A DNA stretch of 64,000 nt, from the NCBI GenBank assembly GCA_963816535.1, contig CAWFKW010000003.1, positions 124,001 through 188,000 on the forward strand, written 5' to 3'. The notes under the pieces are model-generated. The model had not been told where the DNA came from and made no database searches. It saw only the letters and a list, made by a program, of their open reading frames with translations. Below, piece after piece: positions 15,763 through 25,379 of this stretch. Numbering within the stretch: the stretch's first letter is position 1; each line of letters opens with the position of its first letter. The DNA is from CAWFKW01 sp963816535 (GTDB taxonomy: Bacteria; Bacteroidota; Ignavibacteria; Tepidaquicellales; OLB5). The position numbers were made by a program, and so were the translations under genes.

Positions 15763-16985
15763 TGATAAGCAGCGAAAACAACGTTAAAATACATGAAGTA
15801 ATAATCTCGCTGACGGCGCTGGCGCTATTCGGCGTATTATTTACAGTTACCGAGCTTTTTAAAAGCCCGTTCATAGTATTTGCCGTTATTATTTTCGTCC
15901 TTTATCCTTTCCGTCACAGCAAGCTGATATTGACAATTCTTTACCTGTCAATTCTTATCTTTTCTCTCTGGATCCTGAATTCTATATCGCAGGTTTTGAT
16001 CCCCTTCATTGCGGCGTTTCTTATATCATACGCGCTCAACCCCCTTGTTGAAAAGCTTACGAAAAGAGGGCTTTCTCGGGCCATAGCGTCATTGCTGTTG
16101 TTACTTACTTTTGTGATTATTATAGCCCTGCTGATAATATTTCTTGCCCCGCAAATTGTGGCACAGTTCACTGAGCTGCTTAAAGTTTTACCCGGCGCAA
16201 TAAATAATCTCGGCTCGTGGCTGCAGGATACCTTGCTGCCAAGGCTCGCCGCAATGGGAATACCGACGCAGGACATACAAACCCGAATACTCGGCGCGCT
16301 GCCCTCAAAGCTCGAGCAGATACTTGATACCCTGCTCAGCAGCCTCTCATCAATTTTCAACGGGCTCTCAATTGTTTTAACTCAGCTTGTTAATCTGATC
16401 TTAATTCCATTCCTGACGTTCTATATCCTTAAGGATTATGACAGCCTGAAAGATACAGTAAAAACGATGCTGCCCCGAAAGAATAAGGAGAGGCTTATTG
16501 AATATTACCACAAGATTGACGACCTGACAGGAAGCTTCATCAGAGGTTCCATGATTGCCGCCGTAATTCACGGGGTTGGAATTTTCATTGTTTTGACGAT
16601 ACTGGGGATAAAGTATTCGATATTTCTGGCGGCGCTGGGAGTTTTGCTGAACCTAATTCCCTACTTTGGCCTGCTGATAGAAATACTTCTTTCAATAATC
16701 GCTGCATTGTTCAGCGGAAACCCGGGGCTTCAAATCCCGCTGCTCGCAGCTTTATACCTATTGCAGAACCTCGCGGAAACTTCATATATAGTGCCTAAAA
16801 TTGTCGGAGATAGAATAGGATTGCATCCTGCTTTACTGATATTGTCTCTGCTAGTATTCTCATATTTCTTCGGGTTCGTGGGCCTGTTGATCGCTCTTCC
16901 CGTAACTTCGATCATACTGATGTTCTTTAAGGAGTGGCTGAAGCGGCGCGGGGAATCTGAAGAAGCCACAGCTGGCGATGAGTAG
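15762..16985 (+). CDS. AI-2E family transporter
   Basis: A 407-residue membrane protein of the PerM/TqsA family. It has two N-terminal hydrophobic hairpins (about 15-75 and 78-130), an amphipathic middle region, then the conserved LIPFLTFYILKD segment and four C-terminal helices with LIPYFGLLIE, and a charged tail. The family includes exporters of autoinducer-2 and Na+/H+ antiporters; the substrate cannot be told from sequence. It is translationally coupled to dut. Confidence 0.9.
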   Translation: MISSENNVKIHEVIISLTALALFGVLFTVTELFKSPFIVFAVIIFVLYPFRHSKLILTILYLSILIFSLWILNSISQVLIPFIAAFLISYALNPLVEKLTKRGLSRAIASLLLLLTFVIIIALLIIFLAPQIVAQFTELLKVLPGAINNLGSWLQDTLLPRLAAMGIPTQDIQTRILGALPSKLEQILDTLLSSLSSIFNGLSIVLTQLVNLILIPFLTFYILKDYDSLKDTVKTMLPRKNKERLIEYYHKIDDLTGSFIRGSMIAAVIHGVGIFIVLTILGIKYSIFLAALGVLLNLIPYFGLLIEILLSIIAALFSGNPGLQIPLLAALYLLQNLAETSYIVPKIVGDRIGLHPALLILSLLVFSYFFGFVGLLIALPVTSIILMFFKEWLKRRGESEEATAGDE

Positions 16986-17095
16986 CTAAAGGATTAACCG
17001 CCCCTGCCCTGAGCGCAAAGGCGAGATTCCCACCTCTTCGAAGAGGGAAAATATCAAGATCAAATTCAACTAATTCATTTTAAGATTGTATGGAC

Positions 17096-18886
17096 TTATT
17101 GGAGAATCTTTGAAGCCATTTCACTCATGGCTTTGTAAAGATATCCGTTAGGTTCTATTTGCTCAAGCCGCGCCAGTTCTCTTTTCGATTCATCCGGATT
17201 TGCTCTTACTTTTTTTTCAAAATCATTTTTGTTCATCAGCGCCGCAAAGGGTGTGAACACATCAAATTCATTTTTGCTTATCACACCGGCAAATTTCGGA
17301 ACATTCTTAGCATAGAGAATTGACTTATCATCCCAGAAAACAATTTTCCAGTCCGGGTCCTTATAAAAATAGTCCGTAACCAGTTTATTCAGATCGCCCG
17401 GCCTCCTTATTAGGTCAGGGTCAAGATAAATTACATAATCCACACCGTATTGTGCCAGCTTTTTTTCGAAACCGGGTTTCATCCCCATAATGGCGTCGTA
17501 TTCATTGAATAGCCTGTCGTTCAGGTTCCTGCTGTCGATAAAGTTTTTCTGCCCGGGGAAATTCCACACAAGGTATCCGCCTGTTCCGAACTGGTTGAAG
17601 ACCGTTCCTGAAATATTGTTGGCTTTCATAAAGTCAAACAGCTGTACGGGAATAAAATTGTCGTTAACTCCCCACCCGGAAATTCTGTAGTACTTAATCG
17701 ATTCGTAAATTTTGTTATTTGGGACCAGGGCAGTGATATAGATAAGCGAAGCCGCTAATATAGCCTTAGTAACGCTGCTCCTGAAAATAATATTCAAAAC
17801 ACTTTTAGGAGATGTGCCCCTCAACTTATCCAGGTAATAATTCAGACTGACGGCAAGGAAGAAAAGAATCAGAATCTCGTAATCAACTGTAAAACGGATA
17901 GCCCGAACCGAATAAACAGCAAACCCGATATAAACAAGAGCAAAGAACAAATCTCTGCGGGAGTATGCATAAAGAAGTATTATGAGCCCTGAGAACAGGA
18001 ACACCTTATAAAACGTTACAACAAAGCCAAAGTCCATTGAGTCAGTAAAAGGGTTCTGCCATTCGTTTACGGTCTCAAGCATTTTCATTTTGGTGTGTGA
18101 ATATGCGTAGATGTACGTTTGCAGCCCGTGCGGATTAATAAGCAGAACCAGCAGGCATGCAAAAGATATGAGCGCAAGCCTAACAACCTGAGGCTTAGAC
18201 GGCGGCTTCAGGTCTGCGGGAAGATAAGCCTTCGGCCTGAGGTAAGCCAGGGCCTCAGAAACGGTAAAAATGAAAAGGAACAGCCCGCCAGCAAGAACGC
18301 CCATGTGAGCATTTCCCCAAACAAGGAAGATAAGCGGCAGGAAATACAGCCATTTTGTATATTTAACCCTGTCGAAATACTTATAGCAAAGCAGTATATA
18401 AGAGATAGCAACAAAAAATATGTACGTAATTATATGCGGCCTTGGCGAGAGCCTGTCCATGATGCCCACCAGCAGCATGAAGAACAGAATAATAATAACA
18501 ATGGAATTTATCTTAAATTTCCTTAGCAGCAGGTAAAGCAGAAAAAATATGAACGCAAAAGCAACAGACCGGAAGGCAAGAATGGCGTTATAGCCGCCAA
18601 GATTGTACAGGCCGTACGTAAAGACGTCCCATCCCCACTCAAACGGGATCCACTCGTCATTGGAGGAAGTGTATCCGAATACGTCTTTATCTGGCACCGT
18701 GTTGTTTTGAACAACATACCTGCCGGTGGCAAGGTGCCAGAAAAAATCGTCATCGCCGGAAATTTTGTAAGAGCTTGCGAAAAATACCAGAACGAGGAAG
18801 GCCGCAAGCATGCCATAAGTGAAATAATTATTCTCCGGCGGTAACTTTTGTTCCTGCTTCCCGGATTTTTTTTGCGGCTTTGCCAA
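17096..18886 (-). CDS. polytopic membrane protein, glycosyltransferase-39-like
   Basis: A 596-residue protein with a basic cytoplasmic start (about 1-22) and roughly eleven membrane helices up to about residue 390, followed by a soluble C-terminal domain. The first periplasmic loop has DDDFFWHLATGRYV and later EWIPFEWGWDVF; acidic residues there fit lipid-phosphate-sugar-dependent mannosyltransferase-like proteins. The C-terminal domain includes VFNQFGTGGYLVWNF and FIDSRNL, seen in hypothetical proteins of this type. It lies 5 bases downstream of the enoyl-CoA hydratase gene. The donor and acceptor are unknown. Confidence 0.7.
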   Translation of the reverse strand: MAKPQKKSGKQEQKLPPENNYFTYGMLAAFLVLVFFASSYKISGDDDFFWHLATGRYVVQNNTVPDKDVFGYTSSNDEWIPFEWGWDVFTYGLYNLGGYNAILAFRSVAFAFIFFLLYLLLRKFKINSIVIIILFFMLLVGIMDRLSPRPHIITYIFFVAISYILLCYKYFDRVKYTKWLYFLPLIFLVWGNAHMGVLAGGLFLFIFTVSEALAYLRPKAYLPADLKPPSKPQVVRLALISFACLLVLLINPHGLQTYIYAYSHTKMKMLETVNEWQNPFTDSMDFGFVVTFYKVFLFSGLIILLYAYSRRDLFFALVYIGFAVYSVRAIRFTVDYEILILFFLAVSLNYYLDKLRGTSPKSVLNIIFRSSVTKAILAASLIYITALVPNNKIYESIKYYRISGWGVNDNFIPVQLFDFMKANNISGTVFNQFGTGGYLVWNFPGQKNFIDSRNLNDRLFNEYDAIMGMKPGFEKKLAQYGVDYVIYLDPDLIRRPGDLNKLVTDYFYKDPDWKIVFWDDKSILYAKNVPKFAGVISKNEFDVFTPFAALMNKNDFEKKVRANPDESKRELARLEQIEPNGYLYKAMSEMASKILQ

Positions 18887-18891
18887 TCTTT

Positions 18892-19665
18892 TTATTTCCC
18901 TCTAAAAACGGGCTTCCTTTTTTCTATAAACGAGTTTACGCCTTCTTTGTAGTCGTTTGAATTTCCAAGTATATCCTGCGTAAAAGCTTCGTCAGCCAGC
19001 GCCTGCTCAAAGGACTTTCCGAACGAGCCAATCAATAACTGTTTTGTCATACCAATGGCCCTAGTAGGCGCTGCGGCAAATTTTTTAGCATACCTTGCCA
19101 ACGCGACGGCAAGCACATCATTATTTTGAACCAGCACGTTAACCAGCCCGATGCGTTTCGCTTCGGCGCCGCTGAGTCTCTCGGCGGCAGCGCACATCTG
19201 AAACGCTTTAGTCAGCCCAACAATCCTTGGCAAAGTGAACGTGGAAGCGGAATCAGGCGCGAGGCCGACATTTACAAAAACTTCGATAAGCTGGGCTGAT
19301 TCGACAGCGATGCGGAAATCACATGCCAATGCGAGCGATAAGCCCGCGCCGGCCGCAACTCCGTTTATCCCGCAGATTATTGGCTTAGGCAAGTTCAGCA
19401 TAAGCGTTATAAGCGGGTTGTATTTAGTCTCAAGCGCTTCTTTAAAGGTTTTCTTTTCCTTTTCGAAATCCTTTAAATCCTGGCCTGAACAAAAGCCTTT
19501 CCCGGCCCCGGTTAATGCGACGCACCTGACTGAATCAGCCGCAGCCTCTTTAAAAGCCTGCTGAAGCTCCGTGAGCATTTCACCGTTAAAGGCGTTCAGA
19601 GAATCTGGCCTGTTCAGGGTTACGAAAAGGACATTGTCTCTTAATTCTTTCAGTACCGTAGGCAT
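18892..19665 (-). CDS. enoyl-CoA hydratase/isomerase family protein
   Basis: A 257-residue crotonase-fold enzyme acting on acyl-CoA thioesters. The oxyanion-hole segments are ALTGAGKGFCSGQDL near 55 and CGINGVAAGAGLSLALACD near 100; the C-terminal KRKPVFRGK is also typical. At the usual catalytic Glu positions it has AQLIEVFVNVGLAPDSAS, where an Asp replaces one Glu, a pattern closer to PaaG/isomerase-type members than to classical hydratases. Its start is followed upstream by the YD-repeat-like gene, 15 bases away on the same strand. Confidence 0.9.
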   Translation of the reverse strand: MPTVLKELRDNVLFVTLNRPDSLNAFNGEMLTELQQAFKEAAADSVRCVALTGAGKGFCSGQDLKDFEKEKKTFKEALETKYNPLITLMLNLPKPIICGINGVAAGAGLSLALACDFRIAVESAQLIEVFVNVGLAPDSASTFTLPRIVGLTKAFQMCAAAERLSGAEAKRIGLVNVLVQNNDVLAVALARYAKKFAAAPTRAIGMTKQLLIGSFGKSFEQALADEAFTQDILGNSNDYKEGVNSFIEKRKPVFRGK

Positions 19666-19680
19666 ATCATACTATTTGTT

Positions 19681-20628
19681 TTAATAAAATTCGTAATAAT
19701 ACTTACGCGAGAACATAAGCTCGCCGTTCGGGTTGAAATTCTGGTCCTCGATAAGATTTCCTTTATTATCATAAATAAATTTTTCAGCGTACAGAGTTGT
19801 GAAGCCCCCGATCACTTCCTTCCTGTCGGCTTTCAGTTTCAAATTGGACTTATCATAAGTATATATTGCCTCGCTGTATTCATTTTTGCTGTTGCTTTCA
19901 TAATACTCGGTCAAATTGCCTTTTGCATCATATTTGAAAGTCTCGGTATTATATCCTCCGGAAGGGTAGGTTGATTGTTTTTCAATTATATTCGACTTTT
20001 TATCGTACTTATATGCATACTTATATTCATTCGCTTTGCCTTCCAGGTCTTTGCAGTCATTTTTGATAGAATATTTCGCCATATTGTTATAGCTGTCATA
20101 TGCATATTTCTCCACTATCATGCAGCTCTGATAATAATTAACTTCGTCAGCTTCTATCAGCCTGCCAAGTTCATCGTAGTCATAATTCATATCCATTGCC
20201 AGCTTAGTCCTGAAATACAGCTCTTCTTTAGAGATATTTCCAAGGTCGTCATAATAAAGGATTGTTTTCCAGACATCTCCGTTTATTGTATCGATTCTCT
20301 GGATAAGCCTTCCATTTTTATCGTAAATATAATTATAATTTTCCCAGTAAGTTTTATTCTCTTTCCTGGTAGTATCAGTATTCTCCACCAGCCTCTTGAT
20401 AAGGATACCGTTGGTGTCGTATTGAGAGATACTGGTTGTATCGTCCTTACCTGCGGCTGACATGATCTTTGCATACAGCTTTATCTTCGCGGCTTTGATC
20501 TTCCTGGCGTTATCGTTTATCTTTATAAAGTCATTATACAATTCCGGCATTTCCGCCTGTGAGTAAACATGCTGGCCAACAAATGACGCCGCGCTGAATA
20601 CAAATAATATTGCCAGGCTTCTTATCAA
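19681..20628 (-). CDS. exported YD-repeat-like protein
   Basis: A 315-residue protein with a signal peptide (about 1-24) and a series of repeats of the form YDxxGxLIxRxxxxNGD, YDELGRLIEADEV, YDAKGNLTEYYES and YDNKGNLIEDQNF from about residue 75 to the end. These are like the YD repeats of RHS/teneurin proteins, but no RHS core or toxin domain is present, so it looks like a short repeat-only periplasmic or surface protein. It is separated by 3 bases from the deoxyhypusine synthase-like gene and is probably in the same transcript. Confidence 0.75.
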   Translation of the reverse strand: MIRSLAILFVFSAASFVGQHVYSQAEMPELYNDFIKINDNARKIKAAKIKLYAKIMSAAGKDDTTSISQYDTNGILIKRLVENTDTTRKENKTYWENYNYIYDKNGRLIQRIDTINGDVWKTILYYDDLGNISKEELYFRTKLAMDMNYDYDELGRLIEADEVNYYQSCMIVEKYAYDSYNNMAKYSIKNDCKDLEGKANEYKYAYKYDKKSNIIEKQSTYPSGGYNTETFKYDAKGNLTEYYESNSKNEYSEAIYTYDKSNLKLKADRKEVIGGFTTLYAEKFIYDNKGNLIEDQNFNPNGELMFSRKYYYEFY

Positions 20629-20631
20629 ATT

Positions 20632-21822
20632 CTACTTGTTCGCCTTCCTGAATTCTTTGTTCAGAAACGACATAAGTTCATCGGTTTTTTCAGCCAGCCG
20701 TTTAAGCTTGCGGGGTTTATGTTTATTAAGCGCGTACGATGTGAGAATGGGCATGGCAATGGTTGTATCTGTGTAGCAGACTATTGTTCCGGGCAGTTTG
20801 TCAGGATCCACTTTGCCCCAGCTTACGGCTTCGCTTGGAGTAGCGCCGGAGAGACCGCCTGTATCGGGCCTTGCGTCCGTGAACTGCAGGAAAAAATCAT
20901 GCCCTTTTTCCTGGATTCCCAGAACTTCCTGTATCTGCGGCTCGGTTTGCAGCATAAAATTCTTGGGCGAGCCGCCGCCGAATATCAGCACGCCGCTTCT
21001 GCCGGGCCTGCCGTTCTTGCCGCGTTTCTTGCCGTTTAAAACAATGGCGGCAGTTTCGTTAACGTCGCGGTTCACATCGAACTCAAGTTTCCCTTTTCCC
21101 TCAAGCTCAACGGCGGCTACGTTCATTCCAATCGAACTATCGCCGGGCGATGACGTATAGATCGGAACGCCGCATTTATACGCGGTTGCCAGCACGGAAT
21201 GTTCTTTCATTCCAAAATTCTTTTCGATGCGGTAAAGATACTTCCCTGCCCGGTAATAAAACTCGCTGGTCGCCATTTTTTTCTGAAACTCAGGCAGCAA
21301 AATAAGCTTGCGGTAAAATGCATCAGTTGAATACAGCACGTCGGTATCAAACAACACGTCGTATATCCTTATCACCCACTGGTCCCGGAGCTTTATATCA
21401 TCCAGGAACGGGCTTCCCTTATGGAGCGTGTGCCCAAGCGCAAAATGTGTATCGTGGTACATGTTTGCGCCTGTTGAGACAATCCAATCGACAAATCCGG
21501 CTTCAATGAGCGGCTTGACGCACGAACCCAGCCCTGCGGGGGTCAGCGCCCCGGTGAGGCTCATTCCAACAGTCACGTCGCTATCCAGCATCTCGCCGGC
21601 AAACACGCGGCATGCTTCCGAGAGCCTGGCGGCGTTATAAGCCTGAAAATAATCATCAACCAGCGATGTTATGCTTGTGTTTTTTCCAATGTTTTTAGGG
21701 ACGATTTTGTTTGATTTCAGATAAGAACTGCGGTTTTTGAGCTTCGGCTTTTTGAATTGTCTTACGTCAACAATTTCTTCTTCGTACTTCTTTTTTATAG
21801 TCGAATGTGTCCTATACGGCAT
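20632..21822 (-). CDS. deoxyhypusine synthase-family protein
   Basis: A 396-residue NAD-dependent enzyme of the deoxyhypusine synthase family. The NAD and active-site segments are SLTGALTPAGLG near 85, SSPGDSSIGMN near 220, GGGSPKNF near 280 and GLSGATPSEAVSWGKVDP near 325, which contains the Lys that forms the imine intermediate. Bacteria have no eIF5A, so the substrate is not a protein lysine; characterised bacterial members make homospermidine from putrescine and spermidine, and that is the likely role here (inference). The gene lies first of four closely spaced minus-strand genes. Confidence 0.88.
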   Translation of the reverse strand: MPYRTHSTIKKKYEEEIVDVRQFKKPKLKNRSSYLKSNKIVPKNIGKNTSITSLVDDYFQAYNAARLSEACRVFAGEMLDSDVTVGMSLTGALTPAGLGSCVKPLIEAGFVDWIVSTGANMYHDTHFALGHTLHKGSPFLDDIKLRDQWVIRIYDVLFDTDVLYSTDAFYRKLILLPEFQKKMATSEFYYRAGKYLYRIEKNFGMKEHSVLATAYKCGVPIYTSSPGDSSIGMNVAAVELEGKGKLEFDVNRDVNETAAIVLNGKKRGKNGRPGRSGVLIFGGGSPKNFMLQTEPQIQEVLGIQEKGHDFFLQFTDARPDTGGLSGATPSEAVSWGKVDPDKLPGTIVCYTDTTIAMPILTSYALNKHKPRKLKRLAEKTDELMSFLNKEFRKANK

Positions 21823-21955
21823 AAATCAGCGATTTTTAAATGATTGGATACGCAATCTAAAAATAAAAAACCAAAAATAATATAGACATCGTTTAGGCGG
21901 ATTAGCCGGCATAAAACGGCCGAAGCGTGCTCTCAGAAAGGTTGTGATGCAATTG

Positions 21956-22393
21956 CTACTTCAGCCCATGCTTATCTTTGTGCCTTTGTTCAGCTTCTTC
22001 AATTGAATGAGACTCTTTAATATCCCTGTAATGCTTAGCCATTTCGGCCAGTTTTCTGTAGTAGTTGTGAAGAATATCGAGTTCTTTTTCAGACAGCGAT
22101 TCAACATCTATCAGCCTGTTGCTTGCTCCCTTTACTGCCCCAACAAGTTCGTTAAGCTTAAGCTGGACGGCAAGCGAGTCTTTGTTCTGAGTCCGCTGAA
22201 TTAAGAATACCATAAGGAATGTAACAATGGTTGTGCCGGTGTTAATGACCAGCTGCCAGGTATCCGAAAATGAAAATACAGGGCCGGTTACGATCCAAAC
22301 AAAAATTATCAGTGTGGCAAACATGAACGCGGTAGATGAACCGGTGAAGTTTGTGATCTTCTGTGAAATTCTTTCAAAGACTTTTTTTTTCAT
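21956..22393 (-). CDS. low-affinity iron permease-family membrane protein
   Basis: A 145-residue protein with two membrane helices (about 18-38 and 43-66) and a cytoplasmic helical tail. The segment FTGSSTAFMFATLIIFVW followed by INTGTTIVTFLMVFLIQ and QNKDSLAVQLKLNEL is the bacterial form of the family named after yeast Fet4. Bacterial members are far shorter than Fet4 and their transport function is not established. It is monocistronic, divergent from corA 106 bases away. Confidence 0.85.
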   Translation of the reverse strand: MKKKVFERISQKITNFTGSSTAFMFATLIIFVWIVTGPVFSFSDTWQLVINTGTTIVTFLMVFLIQRTQNKDSLAVQLKLNELVGAVKGASNRLIDVESLSEKELDILHNYYRKLAEMAKHYRDIKESHSIEEAEQRHKDKHGLK

Positions 22394-22499
22394 TCTCTGT
22401 GTAATAATGTTATTAAACGAAATTGACTTAAATTTAAGCGTAAATCATTATATATAAAAATTCAATTATTATTCATAAATTGCCTGATAATAGATAAAT

Positions 22500-23570
22500 A
22501 TGAAGAACTTTCTAAAACGTCGTTCCCGAAAAGAAGGCTTGCCGCCCGGTACGATGGTTCATGTAGGAGTCAAGAAATCCGATAAGGCGAAGATCACACT
22601 TCTTGATTATGACGAAAATAATCATATCACTGAAAAAGAGATTGACGACATTGATATTTGCAGCGAGTTCAGGGATACAACTTCAGTCACGTGGATAAAT
22701 ATTGAAGGCATCGGCGATATTGAAGCGCTGGAAAAGCTGGCTAAACAGTTTGAGCTGCACCCGCTGGTTATGGAAGACATTGTAAATACCGACCAGCGCC
22801 CGAAGCTGGAAGATTTTGAGAAGTACGTGTATATAGTCCTTAAAATGTTTCATTTGGATGAAAAGACAAATGAAATTACGCCCGAGCAGATAAGCATAGT
22901 ATTTGGCTCGCATTTTGTCATCACTTTCCAGGAAGGGATCGAAGGCGATTGTTTTGATAATATAAGGACCCGAATCAGAAGCGGAACCGGAAAGATTGTT
23001 AAGTTGAGCTCAGATTATCTTGTATATTCTCTGATCGATTCGATAATAGACACATACTTTACAATACTTGAAAAGTTCGGGGATAAAATAGAATCTCTGG
23101 AAATTGAGCTGATAAATAACCCGGTTAAATCAACGCTTACCACAATATACGAGCTGAAACGTGAAATTATTTTTCTAAGGAAATCTGTTTGGCCGCTCAG
23201 AGAAGTTGTGGGAAGAATGGAACGCGGTGAAACTGATTTGATAAGCGAAACTACGCATGTATATTTAAGAGACGTTTACGACCATACAATTAATACACTG
23301 GATACTATTGAGACATACCGCGATATGCTCTCCGGAATGCTGGATATATATCTTTCAAGCATAAGCAACAGGTTGAACGAAGTAATGAAAGTTTTGACTA
23401 TAATTACCACAATATTTATTCCGCTTTCATTCATTGCCGGAGTTTACGGAATGAATTTCAAAAATATGCCTGAACTTGACATGACATACGGCTACCCGGT
23501 TGTAATCGCTGTTATGCTGGTTATTGCCGTGATCATGGTAATCATGTTCAGAAAGAAAAAATGGATATGA
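22500..23570 (+). CDS. corA: CorA family magnesium/cobalt transporter
   Basis: A 356-residue divalent metal channel. A large N-terminal cytoplasmic domain (about 1-290) is followed by two membrane helices near the C-terminus; the signature YGMNF lies at the end of the first helix (ITTIFIPLSFIAGVYGMNF) and the loop has MPELDMTYGYP in place of the acidic MPEL loop seen in the family. A positively charged tail RKKKW ends the protein. It starts 23 bases before the poly-basic FKRRSRK segment only as part of its own N-terminus; no binding site is evident. Confidence 0.93.
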   Translation: MKNFLKRRSRKEGLPPGTMVHVGVKKSDKAKITLLDYDENNHITEKEIDDIDICSEFRDTTSVTWINIEGIGDIEALEKLAKQFELHPLVMEDIVNTDQRPKLEDFEKYVYIVLKMFHLDEKTNEITPEQISIVFGSHFVITFQEGIEGDCFDNIRTRIRSGTGKIVKLSSDYLVYSLIDSIIDTYFTILEKFGDKIESLEIELINNPVKSTLTTIYELKREIIFLRKSVWPLREVVGRMERGETDLISETTHVYLRDVYDHTINTLDTIETYRDMLSGMLDIYLSSISNRLNEVMKVLTIITTIFIPLSFIAGVYGMNFKNMPELDMTYGYPVVIAVMLVIAVIMVIMFRKKKWI

Positions 23571-23591
23571 GAACTTTATATTATTATTGAA

Positions 23592-25214
23592 ATGAAATAT
23601 TTAATATTAATTATCATCTTATCCGGAGTAGTCTATTCACAGGACTATTCAGACGGCAGGATCAGAAGTTCTGACGCACGCCCGAACATGGATTTAAACG
23701 GGAGCGGCTCGATTGAACAGGTCAATCTTCGTGAACTTATAAATCAGAGGCATTATAAATTACAGGCGCCGCAGGGGGATAACTCCTTTACTGTAAGTTA
23801 CTCCGGGTACTGGTCATCTCCGGCCGGCGCATTTGGAAACTGCTGGGACGGCGCGGTTGGTTATTTTGATAATGATACTCTTTTAGATATTGCCGGTTAT
23901 ACGTTCAGCCCGAACGCATTTTATATTTGGGAACAAAGCCCGACGCAGCCGGATAGCTTTTCGCTGGTTTACACATATACTAAAGTTGAGTTTGGCGGAT
24001 TTGGCCCGCTGGCAGTTGGCGACGTTGACGGAGACGGGAAAGTAGATTTTGTTTTATCTGATTTTTCAACGCTTTCACGGATATACATTATTTCAAACAC
24101 CGGTAACAACGCGTATGTGAGCAGGGAAACGCAAACCACTCTCACTTTCCCTGCCGACGGGATGTCGGCGCAGGCGTTATTAATCGGCGACTTAAACAAG
24201 AACGGACAGAAAGAAATAATCTGTATGCGCGGAACATCAAGCCCAACTACGGCCGGCATGATAAGAATTTATGAACACACGGGCTCGCCCGGTACATTCA
24301 GCTTTACTAATTTGTACACATACAACACTGTTACATACCTGTTTGGCAAGAGCGGAATTGGCGATAGCGACGGAAACGGGTGGGATGAAGTATTTTTAAC
24401 TTATGGCGGATATGATGTATTCACTACAAACATAAGGAAAATTCAGTTTGATTCCGCTTCCGGAACATTTCAGCATCAGCAATTTGCCGCATCAACGCTG
24501 GGATTTCCGTCATCATATAAAGTCGCAGACGTCAACAACGATAATATTAAGGAATTGATATCAACTAACAGTTCAAACGGCCGCGCCGCCTGTTACATTT
24601 ATAAGAGTACGGGAGTGAACCAGTATATTCCCTTAGATTCTATATTCGAGCCCCAGGATCCGAATACTATGATGATATCAGATATTAAGCTTCTTACGGG
24701 CGACGTTTACCCGACAATAGTTGCGGCAAGTTTTGCGGGGAAAGTTTATATGTACCAATTCGACGGTTCGCATTATCCGAAAATTTTTGAAGATGATAAT
24801 TACCCTGGTTCGGCGATCCGCAGAATTTACTGGCTGCCATGGACAGGCTATGATGGGTATTTCAATACATGGAGCAGCGGCAGTTCAAACGGCACATTTT
24901 ATTTGTTCAAAAAAGATGCGCCAAATGGGATTGTCAGCAATCAAACTCCTGTGCGGTTTGCGTTAAACCAGAACTACCCCAACCCGTTCAATCCTTCGAC
25001 AATTATCAGTTACCAATTGGCGGCGAACAGTCTGGTTAAATTAACTGTATACAACATTGAAGGACAAATTGTAAGCGTTATTTTAAACAGGATTGAATCC
25101 GCGGGAAATCACAGCGTTAGTTTTTCAGGAGAGAATTTTTCCAGCGGCGTTTATTTTTACAAACTTGAGACTGATGGGTTTTCTGAAATAAGAAAAATGG
25201 TTTTATTGAAGTAA
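23592..25214 (+). CDS. secreted FG-GAP/VCBS repeat protein with sorting domain
   Basis: A 540-residue exported protein. After a signal peptide (about 1-16) come several FG-GAP-like blades with DxDxDGxxD calcium loops (VGDVDGDGKVDFVLSD near 140, IGDLNKNGQKEI near 200, GIGDSDGNGWDEV near 255, VADVNNDNIKEL near 312), consistent with a beta-propeller. The C-terminal 85 residues are a type IX-like sorting domain (NQNYPNPFNPSTIISYQL ... SGVYFYKLETDG ... RKMVLLK). It is likely displayed on or released from the cell surface. It follows corA by 21 bases, but a functional link is not evident. Confidence 0.88.
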   Translation: MKYLILIIILSGVVYSQDYSDGRIRSSDARPNMDLNGSGSIEQVNLRELINQRHYKLQAPQGDNSFTVSYSGYWSSPAGAFGNCWDGAVGYFDNDTLLDIAGYTFSPNAFYIWEQSPTQPDSFSLVYTYTKVEFGGFGPLAVGDVDGDGKVDFVLSDFSTLSRIYIISNTGNNAYVSRETQTTLTFPADGMSAQALLIGDLNKNGQKEIICMRGTSSPTTAGMIRIYEHTGSPGTFSFTNLYTYNTVTYLFGKSGIGDSDGNGWDEVFLTYGGYDVFTTNIRKIQFDSASGTFQHQQFAASTLGFPSSYKVADVNNDNIKELISTNSSNGRAACYIYKSTGVNQYIPLDSIFEPQDPNTMMISDIKLLTGDVYPTIVAASFAGKVYMYQFDGSHYPKIFEDDNYPGSAIRRIYWLPWTGYDGYFNTWSSGSSNGTFYLFKKDAPNGIVSNQTPVRFALNQNYPNPFNPSTIISYQLAANSLVKLTVYNIEGQIVSVILNRIESAGNHSVSFSGENFSSGVYFYKLETDGFSEIRKMVLLK

Positions 25215-25379
25215 CATGAATTGCCCCTACGGTGTTCCTTGGGAGCGAGCCGGAGGTGAAGCAATCTCAATTATACATCTGTAGCCGCAACCTTCAGGTT
25301 GCGAAATTCGGAAATACATGAATTCGCAGTCTAAAGACTGCGGCTACAAATATTTTTTGATATTAGATCTCTTAAATTA
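25215..25379. repeat. palindromic repeat element
   Basis: The interval has an outer inverted repeat GTAGCCGCA/TGCGGCTAC (25281-25289 with 25339-25347) containing two hairpins, CGCAACC-TTCA-GGTTGCG (25286-25303) and CGCAGTC-TAAA-GACTGCG (25325-25342). This is the arrangement of a REP-type or MITE-like palindromic unit. It separates the FG-GAP gene from the Rieske gene. Confidence 0.75.

Noticed and set aside
20632..21822. True deoxyhypusine modification of a protein
   Set aside because: No eIF5A homologue is expected in bacteria, so a polyamine role is preferred.
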